Shown here piece after piece: positions 1 to 7,504 of a stretch of 28,756 bases of DNA. The position numbers and the translations under genes are program-made. The DNA is from Bacillota bacterium (lineage in GTDB: Bacteria > Bacillota > Clostridia > Lachnospirales > Lachnospiraceae): assembly GCA_023450835.1 (NCBI GenBank), contig JAEXGM010000204.1, positions 1 to 28,756 of the forward strand. Direction: 5' to 3'. Numbering within the stretch: the first letter of the stretch is position 1; every line of letters begins with the position of its first letter. The notes beneath the pieces are model-generated. The model ran no database searches, was not told the origin of the DNA, and was given only the letters and a program-made list of their open reading frames with translations.

Positions 1-870
1 AGCACAAAGGGAGAAAGCTATAAGGTATATCTCATAACAATGGATCAGATGGACCAGTACTGGGCGAATATTGATAAGGGCTGTAAAAAGGCTGTAGACG
101 AGCTGAAAGAAAGCGGGATAACGGTAGACTATAAATGGTCCGCACCGGATAAAAAAGATGATGCTCAGCAGATTGAGAAAATCAATAATGCGGTAGCCGA
201 CGGTGCAAAGGCAATTCTTTTAGCAGCCAATGGTCCCACTGCCGTAAACGCATCATTAAAAGAAGCGGAAGCAGCAGGCGTTAAGATTATATATGTTGAC
301 TCACCTGCAGATTATCCCGCAGTCAGAACCTTAACCACAAATAATGAAGCAGCAGGAAAAACAGCAGGAGAAAAGCTGATTGAAGCATTAAATGCAAAGG
401 GTGTTACTTCCGGAGATATTGGGATTATCAGTGTAAATACTTCTACGGATTCTACCATGAAGAGAGAGAATGGTTTTCGCAGTGCTTTTGAGGGAACACA
501 GTTCAAAATTCTTGAAACTCAGTATTGTGAAGGAGAAGCTGCCCAGTCCCAGAATGCTGCTTCCAACTTCTTAGCTCAGGGCTGTGTAGGCTTGTATGGC
601 TGCAATGAAGGCTCTACCGTTGGGGTCGGCAATGCGATTAAAGAAGCAGGCGGAAATGCAATCGGTATAGGTTTTGATACTTCCGATGCAATTCTGGAAT
701 TGATAGAGCAGGGTTATCTTTTGGGAGCTATGGCTCAGAACCCTTCTACAATGGGATATGAAGGAATCAAGACGGCTGTGAAAGCAATAAAAGGAGAAGA
801 TGCAGGTGAAAATCTGGATACCGGTGTTACAGCCGTAACAAAGGATAATGTAACTGATTTTAAGAAATAA
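1..870 (+). CDS. Sugar ABC transporter substrate-binding protein (5' end outside window)
   Basis: The reading frame is open from base 1, upstream of the first in-window ATG at 40, so the start and the expected signal peptide/lipobox lie outside the window. The visible 289 residues look like a periplasmic-binding-protein type 1 fold of the ribose/galactose class (Peripla_BP_4): a YKVYLITMDQMDQYW first strand and helix, a DAQQIEKINNAVADGAKAILL segment typical of the N-lobe, and a YGCNEGSTVGVGNAI followed by GIGFDTSD in the C-lobe. Such proteins bind a sugar outside the cell and deliver it to a permease or to a sensor. It is followed by a hairpin terminator and then by a two-component system and an RbsA-like protein, so it may serve that sensory locus. 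The ligand cannot be read from sequence. Family call is firm; substrate is unknown. Confidence 0.88.
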   Translation, partial: STKGESYKVYLITMDQMDQYWANIDKGCKKAVDELKESGITVDYKWSAPDKKDDAQQIEKINNAVADGAKAILLAANGPTAVNASLKEAEAAGVKIIYVDSPADYPAVRTLTTNNEAAGKTAGEKLIEALNAKGVTSGDIGIISVNTSTDSTMKRENGFRSAFEGTQFKILETQYCEGEAAQSQNAASNFLAQGCVGLYGCNEGSTVGVGNAIKEAGGNAIGIGFDTSDAILELIEQGYLLGAMAQNPSTMGYEGIKTAVKAIKGEDAGENLDTGVTAVTKDNVTDFKK

Positions 871-902
871 GCGGCATTGATACATAATAAAAAATTGAAA
901 TG

Positions 903-950
903 GCGTATTATAATACCCTTTTATCTTAAGGGTATTATAATACGCTAACT
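903..950 (+). terminator. Rho-independent terminator after sugar-binding protein gene
   Basis: A perfect 16-bp inverted repeat (903-918 with 930-945), extended by a TT/AA pair, surrounds a short T/A-rich loop. It starts 32 bases after the stop codon at 870. A moderately T-rich tail (TAACTCTTTTC) follows. The stem is AT-rich apart from its ends. Confidence 0.75.
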
Positions 951-980
951 CTTTTCATCCATCCAGTTTACCGCGAAAGC

Positions 981-1009
981 TTGCCTTTGGTACGAAAATA
1001 TAGTATGAT
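981..1009 (+). promoter_or_regulatory. Sigma-A-type promoter for the two-component operon
   Basis: TTGCCT (981-986) and TATGAT (1004-1009) are separated by exactly 17 bases. The start codon at 1124 lies about 105 bases after the expected transcription start, leaving an AT-rich leader in which no clear riboswitch was seen. Confidence 0.55.
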
Positions 1010-1123
1010 ATTGTAAAATATTTATAAATCAGGCACAAAAAACATCATAAATATTATGCAAAAATAACATAAATAGTATGGCAGTAAAGAAATCTAAAAA
1101 TTGATAGCCGGAGAGGTATAAAA

Positions 1124-2734
1124 ATGTTTCGAGTAATCATAGCAGACGATGAGAAAAAAGTATGTCAATTAATTCGTATGTTAGTTGATTGGGATAAATT
1201 CGGTATGGAAGTAGTTGCTACCGCAGGAGATGGGATGGAAGTACTTGAGAAGATAAAGGAATATAAACCGCATCTGATTATATCAGATATCCGTATGCCC
1301 GGGCTTAACGGGCTTGAAATGATAGAAAAAGCAAGAGAACTGGATAAAGAACTGGAATTTATCATAATCAGCGGGCATAAGAATTTCGATTATGCACAAA
1401 CCGCAATTAAATTCGGAGTAAATGCTTATATTTTAAAGCCTGTCAATAAAGAAGAACTGCAGGTGGCCCTGCTTCGGATGAGAGATAAACTAAAGGTAAG
1501 AGAAGAGACACAGATCAGTAATAAACAGATTGTGACGGATCTTGCGGCGAATAAAGGCAGGCTGCGTAACAGCTTTGCCAATATGCTGCTTATGAATCTG
1601 ATTGACAGGCAAAAGCTGCGGATAGAACTTATAAATACAGAGTTCAATTATAACTTCAGAGAAGGTATTTTTCAGGTGGTGTGTTTTAAATTTGACCATG
1701 TAAAAGCTGCGGAAGGAGCGGTTTATACAGCGCTTGAAGCAAAAGGCAGAGAATGGGTCTACCGCCTCTTTCATGAACTTACATATGATTATGCCTGCTG
1801 TTTCCAGCATAACATCTTCTATTGCCTTATTAACTATGGGAAGGAAAACCAAGTAACAGTTAAAAGAAATATAAAAGCCTTTGTGAATGAGGTGGTCCTG
1901 CAGGATGTAATACTGAATCTGGTAGAGATAACGGTTGGGTTAGGTCCCGGAGTAAATAGTATGGAGCAGATAGACGAATCCTACAAGAAAGCTATTTATG
2001 CCCTCCAGCAAAGAATTATTCCTGACAGCCAGAAGGTACTGGAATATGAAGAAAAGGGCGGTATTCCCTTTACGGAAGCAAAGGAATTCAGTGAATTTAA
2101 TAAAAGAATAGCGGGCTATATGGAGAAGTTTGATTTAGAACAGGTATTAAAAGAGATAGATGTATTAAGGAGAACTCTTCTTGAATATCCGGGGATTACA
2201 GGACATGAAATTCTGCAGATGACAAAAGAAATACTGAATATTTATCTGCTTACCTTGAAAGAAAATAACATACAGATACCGGATAGTGAAAAACTGCTGC
2301 CGGAATTTAATGAGAATGCGGATGACTGCTTTCGTATACAAGAGCTTTTCAGACTTCTTAAAGATACTTTGGAATACTCCATGAGACAGGTGTTGGAGGA
2401 TAGGAAACAAGTCAGTATCCGGCCAATCCGCATTGCGAAACAGTATATGGAAGCTAACTTCAAAAATCCGGTCACATTGGAAGAAGTCAGCATTCAGGCT
2501 GGCTTTAATACCAGTTATTTCAGTACTGTCTTTAAAAAAGAGACAGGTCTGACCTTTTTAGAATATGTAACGACGCTGCGGATGAATGAATGCAAGCGGC
2601 TGCTAAAAGAGACGGACAAAGGCATTGCGGCTATTTGTGAGGAAGTCGGTTACAGTGACATGAAACACTTTACCAAGTGCTTTAAGAAATATACCGGACT
2701 AAAGCCGAATGAATTCAGAAAGTTATATTCCTAG
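1124..2734 (+). CDS. AraC-family response regulator (YesN type)
   Basis: This 536-residue cytoplasmic regulator has an N-terminal receiver domain and a C-terminal AraC-type double helix-turn-helix. In the receiver, the acidic pair is in IIADDEKK near residues 6-12, the phospho-acceptor is D55 in ISDIRMPG, and the conserved lysine is K105 in ILKP. The last ~100 residues (RIAKQYMEANFKNPVTLEEV, then FNTSYFSTVFKKETG and VGYSDMKHFTKCFKKYTG) are the DNA-binding domain. The roughly 300-residue middle is typical of YesN-type regulators. The start is supported by GGAGAGG upstream of the ATG. A histidine kinase gene begins 13 bases after its stop, so the two are expected to be cognate partners controlling a nearby sugar transporter. 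The regulated genes are not identifiable here. Confidence 0.93.
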   Translation: MFRVIIADDEKKVCQLIRMLVDWDKFGMEVVATAGDGMEVLEKIKEYKPHLIISDIRMPGLNGLEMIEKARELDKELEFIIISGHKNFDYAQTAIKFGVNAYILKPVNKEELQVALLRMRDKLKVREETQISNKQIVTDLAANKGRLRNSFANMLLMNLIDRQKLRIELINTEFNYNFREGIFQVVCFKFDHVKAAEGAVYTALEAKGREWVYRLFHELTYDYACCFQHNIFYCLINYGKENQVTVKRNIKAFVNEVVLQDVILNLVEITVGLGPGVNSMEQIDESYKKAIYALQQRIIPDSQKVLEYEEKGGIPFTEAKEFSEFNKRIAGYMEKFDLEQVLKEIDVLRRTLLEYPGITGHEILQMTKEILNIYLLTLKENNIQIPDSEKLLPEFNENADDCFRIQELFRLLKDTLEYSMRQVLEDRKQVSIRPIRIAKQYMEANFKNPVTLEEVSIQAGFNTSYFSTVFKKETGLTFLEYVTTLRMNECKRLLKETDKGIAAICEEVGYSDMKHFTKCFKKYTGLKPNEFRKLYS

Positions 2735-2747
2735 GAAAGGAACTGCG

Positions 2748-3755
2748 ATGAAAAAGGAAGGCAGAAAATATCTTATATACCGCCAGATGATTTTATCCGT
2801 CGTATTGGCGGTCTTCACCTTTGGGCTGCTGACAGGTCTGCCGGCGGCTTTTGGTACGCCTATGTTCCCTACGATATTATCCTTTTTATTTTTAATTTAT
2901 TTTGTGATTTTGTACCTGCATTACCGGCTGGTGCTAAGACCCTACAGGGAAACCAAAAAGATGATGGACCTGTTTTCAAATGGCTACATATTGCAGGGGA
3001 TTTTTGAACTGCGCTATCCTCTATGCCCTGCAACGGAGAGAATGAACGGAAAATTCAAAGAAATGTTAAATACCAAGGAACTTATCAGTGCCTCTAAAAA
3101 GCAGGCAGAATACCTGGCTTTGCAGAATCAGATTAACCCGCATTTTTTGTATAATACACTGGAAGGAATACGAAGCGAAGCACTGTATGCGGGAATTACC
3201 GAGGTGGCCCGGATGACAGAAGCTCTTTCCTCCTTCTTCCGCTATACCATATCGAATGTAGAGCACTTGGTTACCTTGGAGGAGGAGCTAAATAACGTAA
3301 ACAATTATTTTATTATACAGCAGTTCCGGTTTGAAGACAGACTGAGCATATCCATTGATACCGGCAATGAAAGGGAAGAACTTCTGTCCGCCAAGATTCC
3401 AAAATTAATCCTCCAGCCGGTAGTAGAGAATGCCATATACCATGGCCTTGAAGAAAAGATAGGAAAAGGAATTGTGCGTATCAAAATCGAAGGGACAGGA
3501 AAACGGCTGATTATAACCATATCGGACAATGGTCTTGGCATGCCGGAAGAGAAGGTCATTGCATTAAATAAGAAGCTGAGGGCCATATCCCTGGAGGGGA
3601 TGAAACAGGAAGACACCACAAAGAGCGGTATAGCGCTTATCAATGTTAACAGCAGGATTAAACTTCTCTTTGGGGATGAATACGGATTATACATATACAG
3701 CACGCAAAATGAGGGAACCGATGTAGAGATTACGATCCCCTTTCATATGGAATAA
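2748..3755 (+). CDS. Short YesM-type sensor histidine kinase without extracellular sensor domain
   Basis: This membrane histidine kinase of 335 residues should phosphorylate the response regulator encoded just upstream. Two hydrophobic segments (about residues 14-36 and 40-60) are separated by only a few residues, so there is essentially no extracytoplasmic loop. The catalytic part has the LytS/YesM signature QNQINPHFLYNTL with phospho-acceptor H132, N-box N228 in VVENAIYHGLEE, and G-box D260-NGLGM. Typical YesM kinases are near 570-600 residues because of an external Cache-type domain that is missing here, so input must come from another protein or through the membrane. I chose ATG 2748, 8 bases after AGGAAAGG, over the in-frame ATG 2709 that lies inside the preceding gene. 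The kinase call is firm; the signal is unknown. Confidence 0.9.
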   Translation: MKKEGRKYLIYRQMILSVVLAVFTFGLLTGLPAAFGTPMFPTILSFLFLIYFVILYLHYRLVLRPYRETKKMMDLFSNGYILQGIFELRYPLCPATERMNGKFKEMLNTKELISASKKQAEYLALQNQINPHFLYNTLEGIRSEALYAGITEVARMTEALSSFFRYTISNVEHLVTLEEELNNVNNYFIIQQFRFEDRLSISIDTGNEREELLSAKIPKLILQPVVENAIYHGLEEKIGKGIVRIKIEGTGKRLIITISDNGLGMPEEKVIALNKKLRAISLEGMKQEDTTKSGIALINVNSRIKLLFGDEYGLYIYSTQNEGTDVEITIPFHME

Positions 3756-3835
3756 AGAAGGGTATATCAGAGATGACTGTAAGCCGGTATTTGTCTAAGG
3801 TACCGGGAAAGAAACGGGAGAGCAACGGGAGAGCG

Positions 3836-5272
3836 ATGAAAGAAGAGATACTGCGAATCGAAAATGTGACCAGAAAAAAAGATGGTGTAGTCTGTCTTGA
3901 TAATATCAACCTTCATATATTCAAGGGCGAAATTATGGGTATGATTTATTTGACCTCTCATGGAAAAGATGAGCTGATTGAACTTTTGTGCAGCAATCTT
4001 CCTATTGAATACGGCAGGATATACTATAAAGAAGAATTAGTAAACTATTATGAATACAGCAGTATGTCCATGAATCAGATCTATGTCATAAGCCATAACA
4101 ACGGGCTTATCGGAAATCTCTCCGTTGCTGAGAATATTTTTATTATGCGTAAAGGGCTTAAAAAGCATTTTATTAACCAAAGTAAGCTAAAGAAGCAGTT
4201 CTATCACTTATTTCCGGAGGGGCTGTCCGGTATAACCCCGGAAAGGCCTGCCTATGAATTGACTCATTATGAAAGGTGTCTGGTGGAGTTGTACCGTGCG
4301 GTAGTTGCTGATTGCAAACTTATCGTTTTAAATGACCTGGCCAGCTTCTTAAGCCGTGTGGAACTTACGAAATACTATGAATATATCAGGAAATACAGCA
4401 GGCTTGGAGTTGCGTTTCTTTATATCGGCAACCATCATGAAGAGGTGTTTTTAATCAGTGACAGGGTTGCTTTAATGAGGGAAGCAAGGATAATAAAGGT
4501 ATTGTCAAAAAAAGAGATGACAGACGAACACATTATGCCTTATACGATTTCTTTTGAGGTGGGGGAACCAATACCGGGAGAAGCGGCCGGAATACTTACC
4601 TTTAAGCAGGTCTATTCCAAGAATATGAAAGGGGTATCCTTTTCCGTGCAAAGAGGGGAATGTGTTGTTTTATTAGATAAGAGCAGTGACATACATGAGG
4701 ATTTTTTGGATCTGATATATGGAAGAAGTAGGATATTAAGCGGAAGTATTATCTATAAAGGAAAGACGTATACCAGAAAAGAAGCCAGGAAGGCTATTCT
4801 CCAGGGCATTCTGACGATTAATAAAAATCCGATCAGGTCAATGCTGTTTTGGGATATGAATTACCTGGAGAATCTGGTATTTCTTTGCGACAGGAAGCTT
4901 GGATGCTCTGTTATAAAAAACAGAATATTAGAAAGCATCATAAAGGAGTATCAAAACTATATAGGGAAAGATATTTACGCGGGAAATTTAAAAGAGCTGG
5001 AGCCTGCTTCCCTTTATAATCTGATATATTACCGCGTACATTTATATAATCCGGATTTGTTAATTTGCATACGCCCTTTCGCAGATGCGGATATGTATCT
5101 GCGAAGGCATATTGTGGAATTGCTTTATAAATTAAAAGAAAAAGGCATCACAATCATTATTTTGTCCTTAAATATTGCAGACAGTCTCTCTATTGCAGAC
5201 AGAATGATGCTGATGGAAGACGGCCGGGTCATTAAAAATTATGAGAAGAAAGACTTTGACATATTCTTTTGA
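3836..5272 (+). CDS. Degenerate RbsA/MglA-like two-domain ABC protein (pseudo-ATPase)
   Basis: The layout of a sugar ABC ATPase is clear: two tandem cassette domains (about residues 1-235 and 250-478), with ENVTRKKDGVVCLDNINL aligning to the normal first strands. The catalytic motifs are lost in both halves. Walker A reads YLTSHGKDE and LLDKSSDIHEDF, the signature positions read ELTHYER and ELEPASLY, Walker B reads LIVLND and LLICIR, and the first H-loop histidine is asparagine in IGNHHEEVF. ATP hydrolysis therefore looks unlikely. The frame is intact over the full family length, so this is probably a functional non-transport protein rather than a decaying gene. It closes the two-component operon, 80 bases after the kinase gene, and may be a regulatory partner of it. 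An in-frame ATG at 3773 with AGAAGGG upstream is an alternative start; 3836 matches the family N-terminus. Confidence 0.85.
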   Translation: MKEEILRIENVTRKKDGVVCLDNINLHIFKGEIMGMIYLTSHGKDELIELLCSNLPIEYGRIYYKEELVNYYEYSSMSMNQIYVISHNNGLIGNLSVAENIFIMRKGLKKHFINQSKLKKQFYHLFPEGLSGITPERPAYELTHYERCLVELYRAVVADCKLIVLNDLASFLSRVELTKYYEYIRKYSRLGVAFLYIGNHHEEVFLISDRVALMREARIIKVLSKKEMTDEHIMPYTISFEVGEPIPGEAAGILTFKQVYSKNMKGVSFSVQRGECVVLLDKSSDIHEDFLDLIYGRSRILSGSIIYKGKTYTRKEARKAILQGILTINKNPIRSMLFWDMNYLENLVFLCDRKLGCSVIKNRILESIIKEYQNYIGKDIYAGNLKELEPASLYNLIYYRVHLYNPDLLICIRPFADADMYLRRHIVELLYKLKEKGITIIILSLNIADSLSIADRMMLMEDGRVIKNYEKKDFDIFF

Positions 5273-6420
5273 AAATAATAATAGCAAAAGGATGCCGCTG
5301 TTCCTATAAGTGCTGATAAGGCCAGTAATAAATAAGCGGTAAAATAAGAGAAATCCGCTATAAACTTTCCGGTGAACATAGGAAAGAGTGTCATTCCAAG
5401 CGCATATACTGCCTGATAAAATCCCATGGCTGTGGATTTTACTTTAAGAGGTATCCCTTTCATCGCCTCGGAAGTCAGGTTGGAGAACAATATTCCGGTC
5501 GCCATACCGGGAAGAAGCTGCAAGGCCAGCAGCAAAGGAATATAAGGTGTAATCGGAACCAGAATACAATACGCCGCCAATGCCAGGAAAACAACAGGGA
5601 CTAAAACCCTTCCACCTAATCTTACAGCCCTTTTTGAAGAGGAGACCGCTGAAGTTAACACAGCAGAAATCATATATATAATAGAGGAAAGCCCGATTAT
5701 AAAAGAGGAGGCCCCTCTCATTTTCAAAATCTGTGCAGTAAAGGACATGGCAGTGGACATCTGTACGCCTTGTTGTATCAGAGCAAGCAAACTAAAAAGG
5801 ATAAGGCGTTTATGTAAGCATATTTTCAGAGAGGAAAAAGAAGAAAGTGAAAAGGTTCCCCTTCCTTTTTCTTCTTTCAGAAAGAAAGTAAGAACCGTAC
5901 CAAGGGCTCCGGCTGCAATACTGAGTATGCACAAAAGGCTCATGCCAAAATATTTATAGAGCAGTGAACTAAGCAGAAAACCTGACAAAATACCGAGATT
6001 ATTACATAATATAATTCTGCCTGTTGCTTTTTGCTGTTCCTCTTCCGGGAAAAAGCCGGTATACATAACCATAAAAGATATCCACATGGAAGATGCCATG
6101 CCCGATAAAAGGTTAGCGGCAAGGAACCCATAGCCGTCAGGAATCAAAAAGCGGATGAGAGAGGCTATACTTGCCGCAAGAGTTCCGGAAAGGATAAAGT
6201 ATTTATGCTTTCCGACGGAATCAGCCATAACACCCACAGGAATTCGAAGGAGCATCTGCGTGATGCCATAGGCACCGAGAATACTTCCAAGAAATATCTC
6301 GGAGACTTGTACGGACAGAAGATATGGAGTCTGATACGGAATATAAACATATTGGGCAAACCAGAATAAAATCACGATTGCAGGCAGCAGTGCCTGCTTC
6401 TTTTTTGCATGAGCAGTCAT
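5239..6420 (-). CDS. MFS transporter
   Basis: This 393-residue, highly hydrophobic protein has about 12 predicted membrane helices. The major-facilitator loop 2-3 signature appears as RIPVGVMADSVGKHK, after a first-helix pair containing FAQYVYIPYQTPYLLS. It probably exports or imports a small molecule by ion coupling; the sequence does not reveal the substrate. The start is ATG at 6418-6420 on the minus strand, preceded by AAGGAAGG; longer in-frame starts upstream would lie in the promoter. Its 3' end overlaps the convergent pseudo-ABC gene by 34 bases. No clear terminator separates the two genes. Confidence 0.9.
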   Translation of the reverse strand: MTAHAKKKQALLPAIVILFWFAQYVYIPYQTPYLLSVQVSEIFLGSILGAYGITQMLLRIPVGVMADSVGKHKYFILSGTLAASIASLIRFLIPDGYGFLAANLLSGMASSMWISFMVMYTGFFPEEEQQKATGRIILCNNLGILSGFLLSSLLYKYFGMSLLCILSIAAGALGTVLTFFLKEEKGRGTFSLSSFSSLKICLHKRLILFSLLALIQQGVQMSTAMSFTAQILKMRGASSFIIGLSSIIYMISAVLTSAVSSSKRAVRLGGRVLVPVVFLALAAYCILVPITPYIPLLLALQLLPGMATGILFSNLTSEAMKGIPLKVKSTAMGFYQAVYALGMTLFPMFTGKFIADFSYFTAYLLLALSALIGTAASFCYYYFQKNMSKSFFS

Positions 6421-6453
6421 GAAAAACCTTCCTTTTATAAGCATTTTAAAACA

Positions 6454-6482
6454 ATTATAGTACTTGTATATCTTAAAAACAA
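6454..6482 (-). promoter_or_regulatory. Sigma-A promoter of the MFS gene
   Basis: On the minus strand TTGTTT (6482-6477) and a perfect TATAAT (6459-6454) are 17 bases apart. The start codon lies 34 bases downstream of the -10 box. Confidence 0.7.
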
Positions 6483-6527
6483 GAGAGTTTATGGCAAAGA
6501 ACATGTTAAAGGATAAAAACGATTTTT

Positions 6528-6774
6528 GGGGGACGGACGATGGCAGGAAGGTTTGTTTGCAGGCTTGGTTCCTCGAGAACCTTTATTCCACTGGAGCGGC
6601 AGCAAAGGTAACTGGCAGTCGTAACAGTGCCAAACTCGCTGTAACTGTATGGCTGCGGTGGCTTATTGCGCTCAAACAGTGGCGCTGTTTCTCCTAGTTA
6701 CCTTTGCTGCCGCTTAAGTGTCATAAAGAACCCCTCGAGACCAAGCCTGCAAACAAACCTTCCTGCCATCTGTT
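6528..6774 (+). repeat. Long-hairpin repeat element, copy A
   Basis: This 247-bp imperfect palindrome carries no gene. The outer stem is a perfect 31-bp pairing (6539-6569 with 6740-6770), the middle stem a perfect 18-bp pairing (6596-6613 with 6696-6713), and the apical stem is about 10 bp (6623-6632 with 6680-6689). Between stems are asymmetric loops containing CTCGAGAACCTTTATTCCACT on the 5' side (split here as CTCGAGAACC and TTTATTCCACT) and TTAAGTGTCATAAAG plus CTCGAGACC on the 3' side. The apex carries GCCAAACTCGC and GCGCTCAAACA. The ends are GGGGACGGACGATG and CATCTGTT. The same termini, loop words and apex recur in copies B and C while the stems differ. It sits in the 1.1 kb gap between the divergent MFS and P-type ATPase genes. 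Function is unknown; a structured RNA or a mobile hairpin are both possible. Confidence 0.85.
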
Positions 6775-7118
6775 TTCTCAAATGTTTTATTCATACATTT
6801 GTTTAGATGAAGTAAAAGGTAAGATTTTTTATTGATTGATAGCACTGACAAGAGCATGATTGTTAATATAAATTATTGAAAAGTATAATACACATATAAA
6901 GATTGTGCCTGCGAAATCCGTGACTCAATCTAAAGACGTATTATAAAAAATATTTCATATCCGGCATTGAGTGGCCTCACGGCCAAATGTCCGTTGATGT
7001 GAAGAATTAAAATGCATAATTGTCTAATGGTTAATATGGTACGGAATTTAAATTTTGTTGGCAGCATGGATGTTATATATAAGTCATGGCAAAAAGACGG
7101 AACTAAATATTTTCAATG
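6775..7118. other. Gene-free spacer between hairpin elements A and B
   Basis: This AT-rich stretch has no convincing reading frame. A TTGTTA and a TATAAT about 18 bases apart near 6860-6890 resemble a promoter, but no gene follows. A small TGGCC/GGCCA hairpin lies at 6972-6985 without a T-tract. I see nothing else. Confidence 0.5.
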
Positions 7119-7366
7119 AACAGATGAACAGAGGATTTATTTTGTGGGTTGGTCTCGAGAGGTCCTTTATGATACTTAAGCAGCAGGAAATGTAATTAGG
7201 AAAAGCAGTGCCATGTTTGAGCGCAGGAATTTTCCGGAGCCATATCAGTTACAGCGAGTTTGGCACTGCTTTGACTGTCAATTACATTTTCTGCTGCTTT
7301 AGTAGAATAAGGTTCTCGAGTAAGCAACCCACAAAATAAATCCTCTGTTCATCGTCCGTCACCCAA
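7119..7366 (-). repeat. Long-hairpin repeat element, copy B (inverted relative to A)
   Basis: This 248-bp imperfect palindrome has the same layout as copy A but in the opposite orientation. The outer stem is a perfect 29-bp pairing (7123-7151 with 7325-7353) and the inner stem is 19 bp with one wobble (7179-7197 with 7280-7298). Read on the minus strand it begins TTGGGTGACGGACGATG and ends CATCTGTT. It contains CTCGAGAACC, TTATTCTACT, GCCAAACTCGCTGTAACT, GCGCTCAAACATGGC and CTTAAGTATCATAAAG in the same order as copy A. The stem sequences share almost nothing with those of A, yet each remains self-complementary. It ends 138 bases upstream of the P-type ATPase start and about 80 bases before that gene's promoter. 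Confidence 0.85.
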
Positions 7367-7444
7367 TTTTTTTCGCCTAAATACCATGTATGAAAGCAAT
7401 AAAGCAGAGCAATACTTTGAAAAATAAACCTGTTAAGGTTAGGA

Positions 7445-7473
7445 TTGTATTTTTAAATGAGAAGACATATAAT
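7445..7473 (+). promoter_or_regulatory. Sigma-A promoter of the P-type ATPase operon
   Basis: TTGTAT (7445-7450) and a perfect TATAAT (7468-7473) are 17 bases apart. Transcription would start near 7480, about 25 bases before the annotated start codon. Confidence 0.7.
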
Positions 7474-7504
7474 GTAGCTGTCAGTATCAGAGAACTGAGA
7501 TGAT

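Noticed and set aside
3773..3835. A 21-residue N-terminal extension of the pseudo-ABC protein from ATG 3773
   Set aside because: It has a passable ribosome site, but the residues do not match the family N-terminus; kept only as an alternative start.
6464..6697. A 77-residue plus-strand reading frame in the MFS-ATPase gap
   Set aside because: It runs through the left arm and apex of hairpin element A, has no ribosome site or family resemblance, and its composition follows the palindrome.
6528..6774. Hairpin elements as integron attC sites
   Set aside because: attC sites have conserved GTTRRRY/RYYYAAC core boxes near the ends, which I do not find; the conserved parts here are different termini and an apical core.
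6855..6895. An orphan promoter-like TTGTTA/TATAAT pair
   Set aside because: No gene or terminator is associated, and the surrounding DNA is AT-rich enough for chance matches.
6528..7366. Hairpin elements A and B as classical MITEs or a composite transposon
   Set aside because: The terminal stem sequences differ between copies, no clear target-site duplication was seen, and no transposase frame lies between them.
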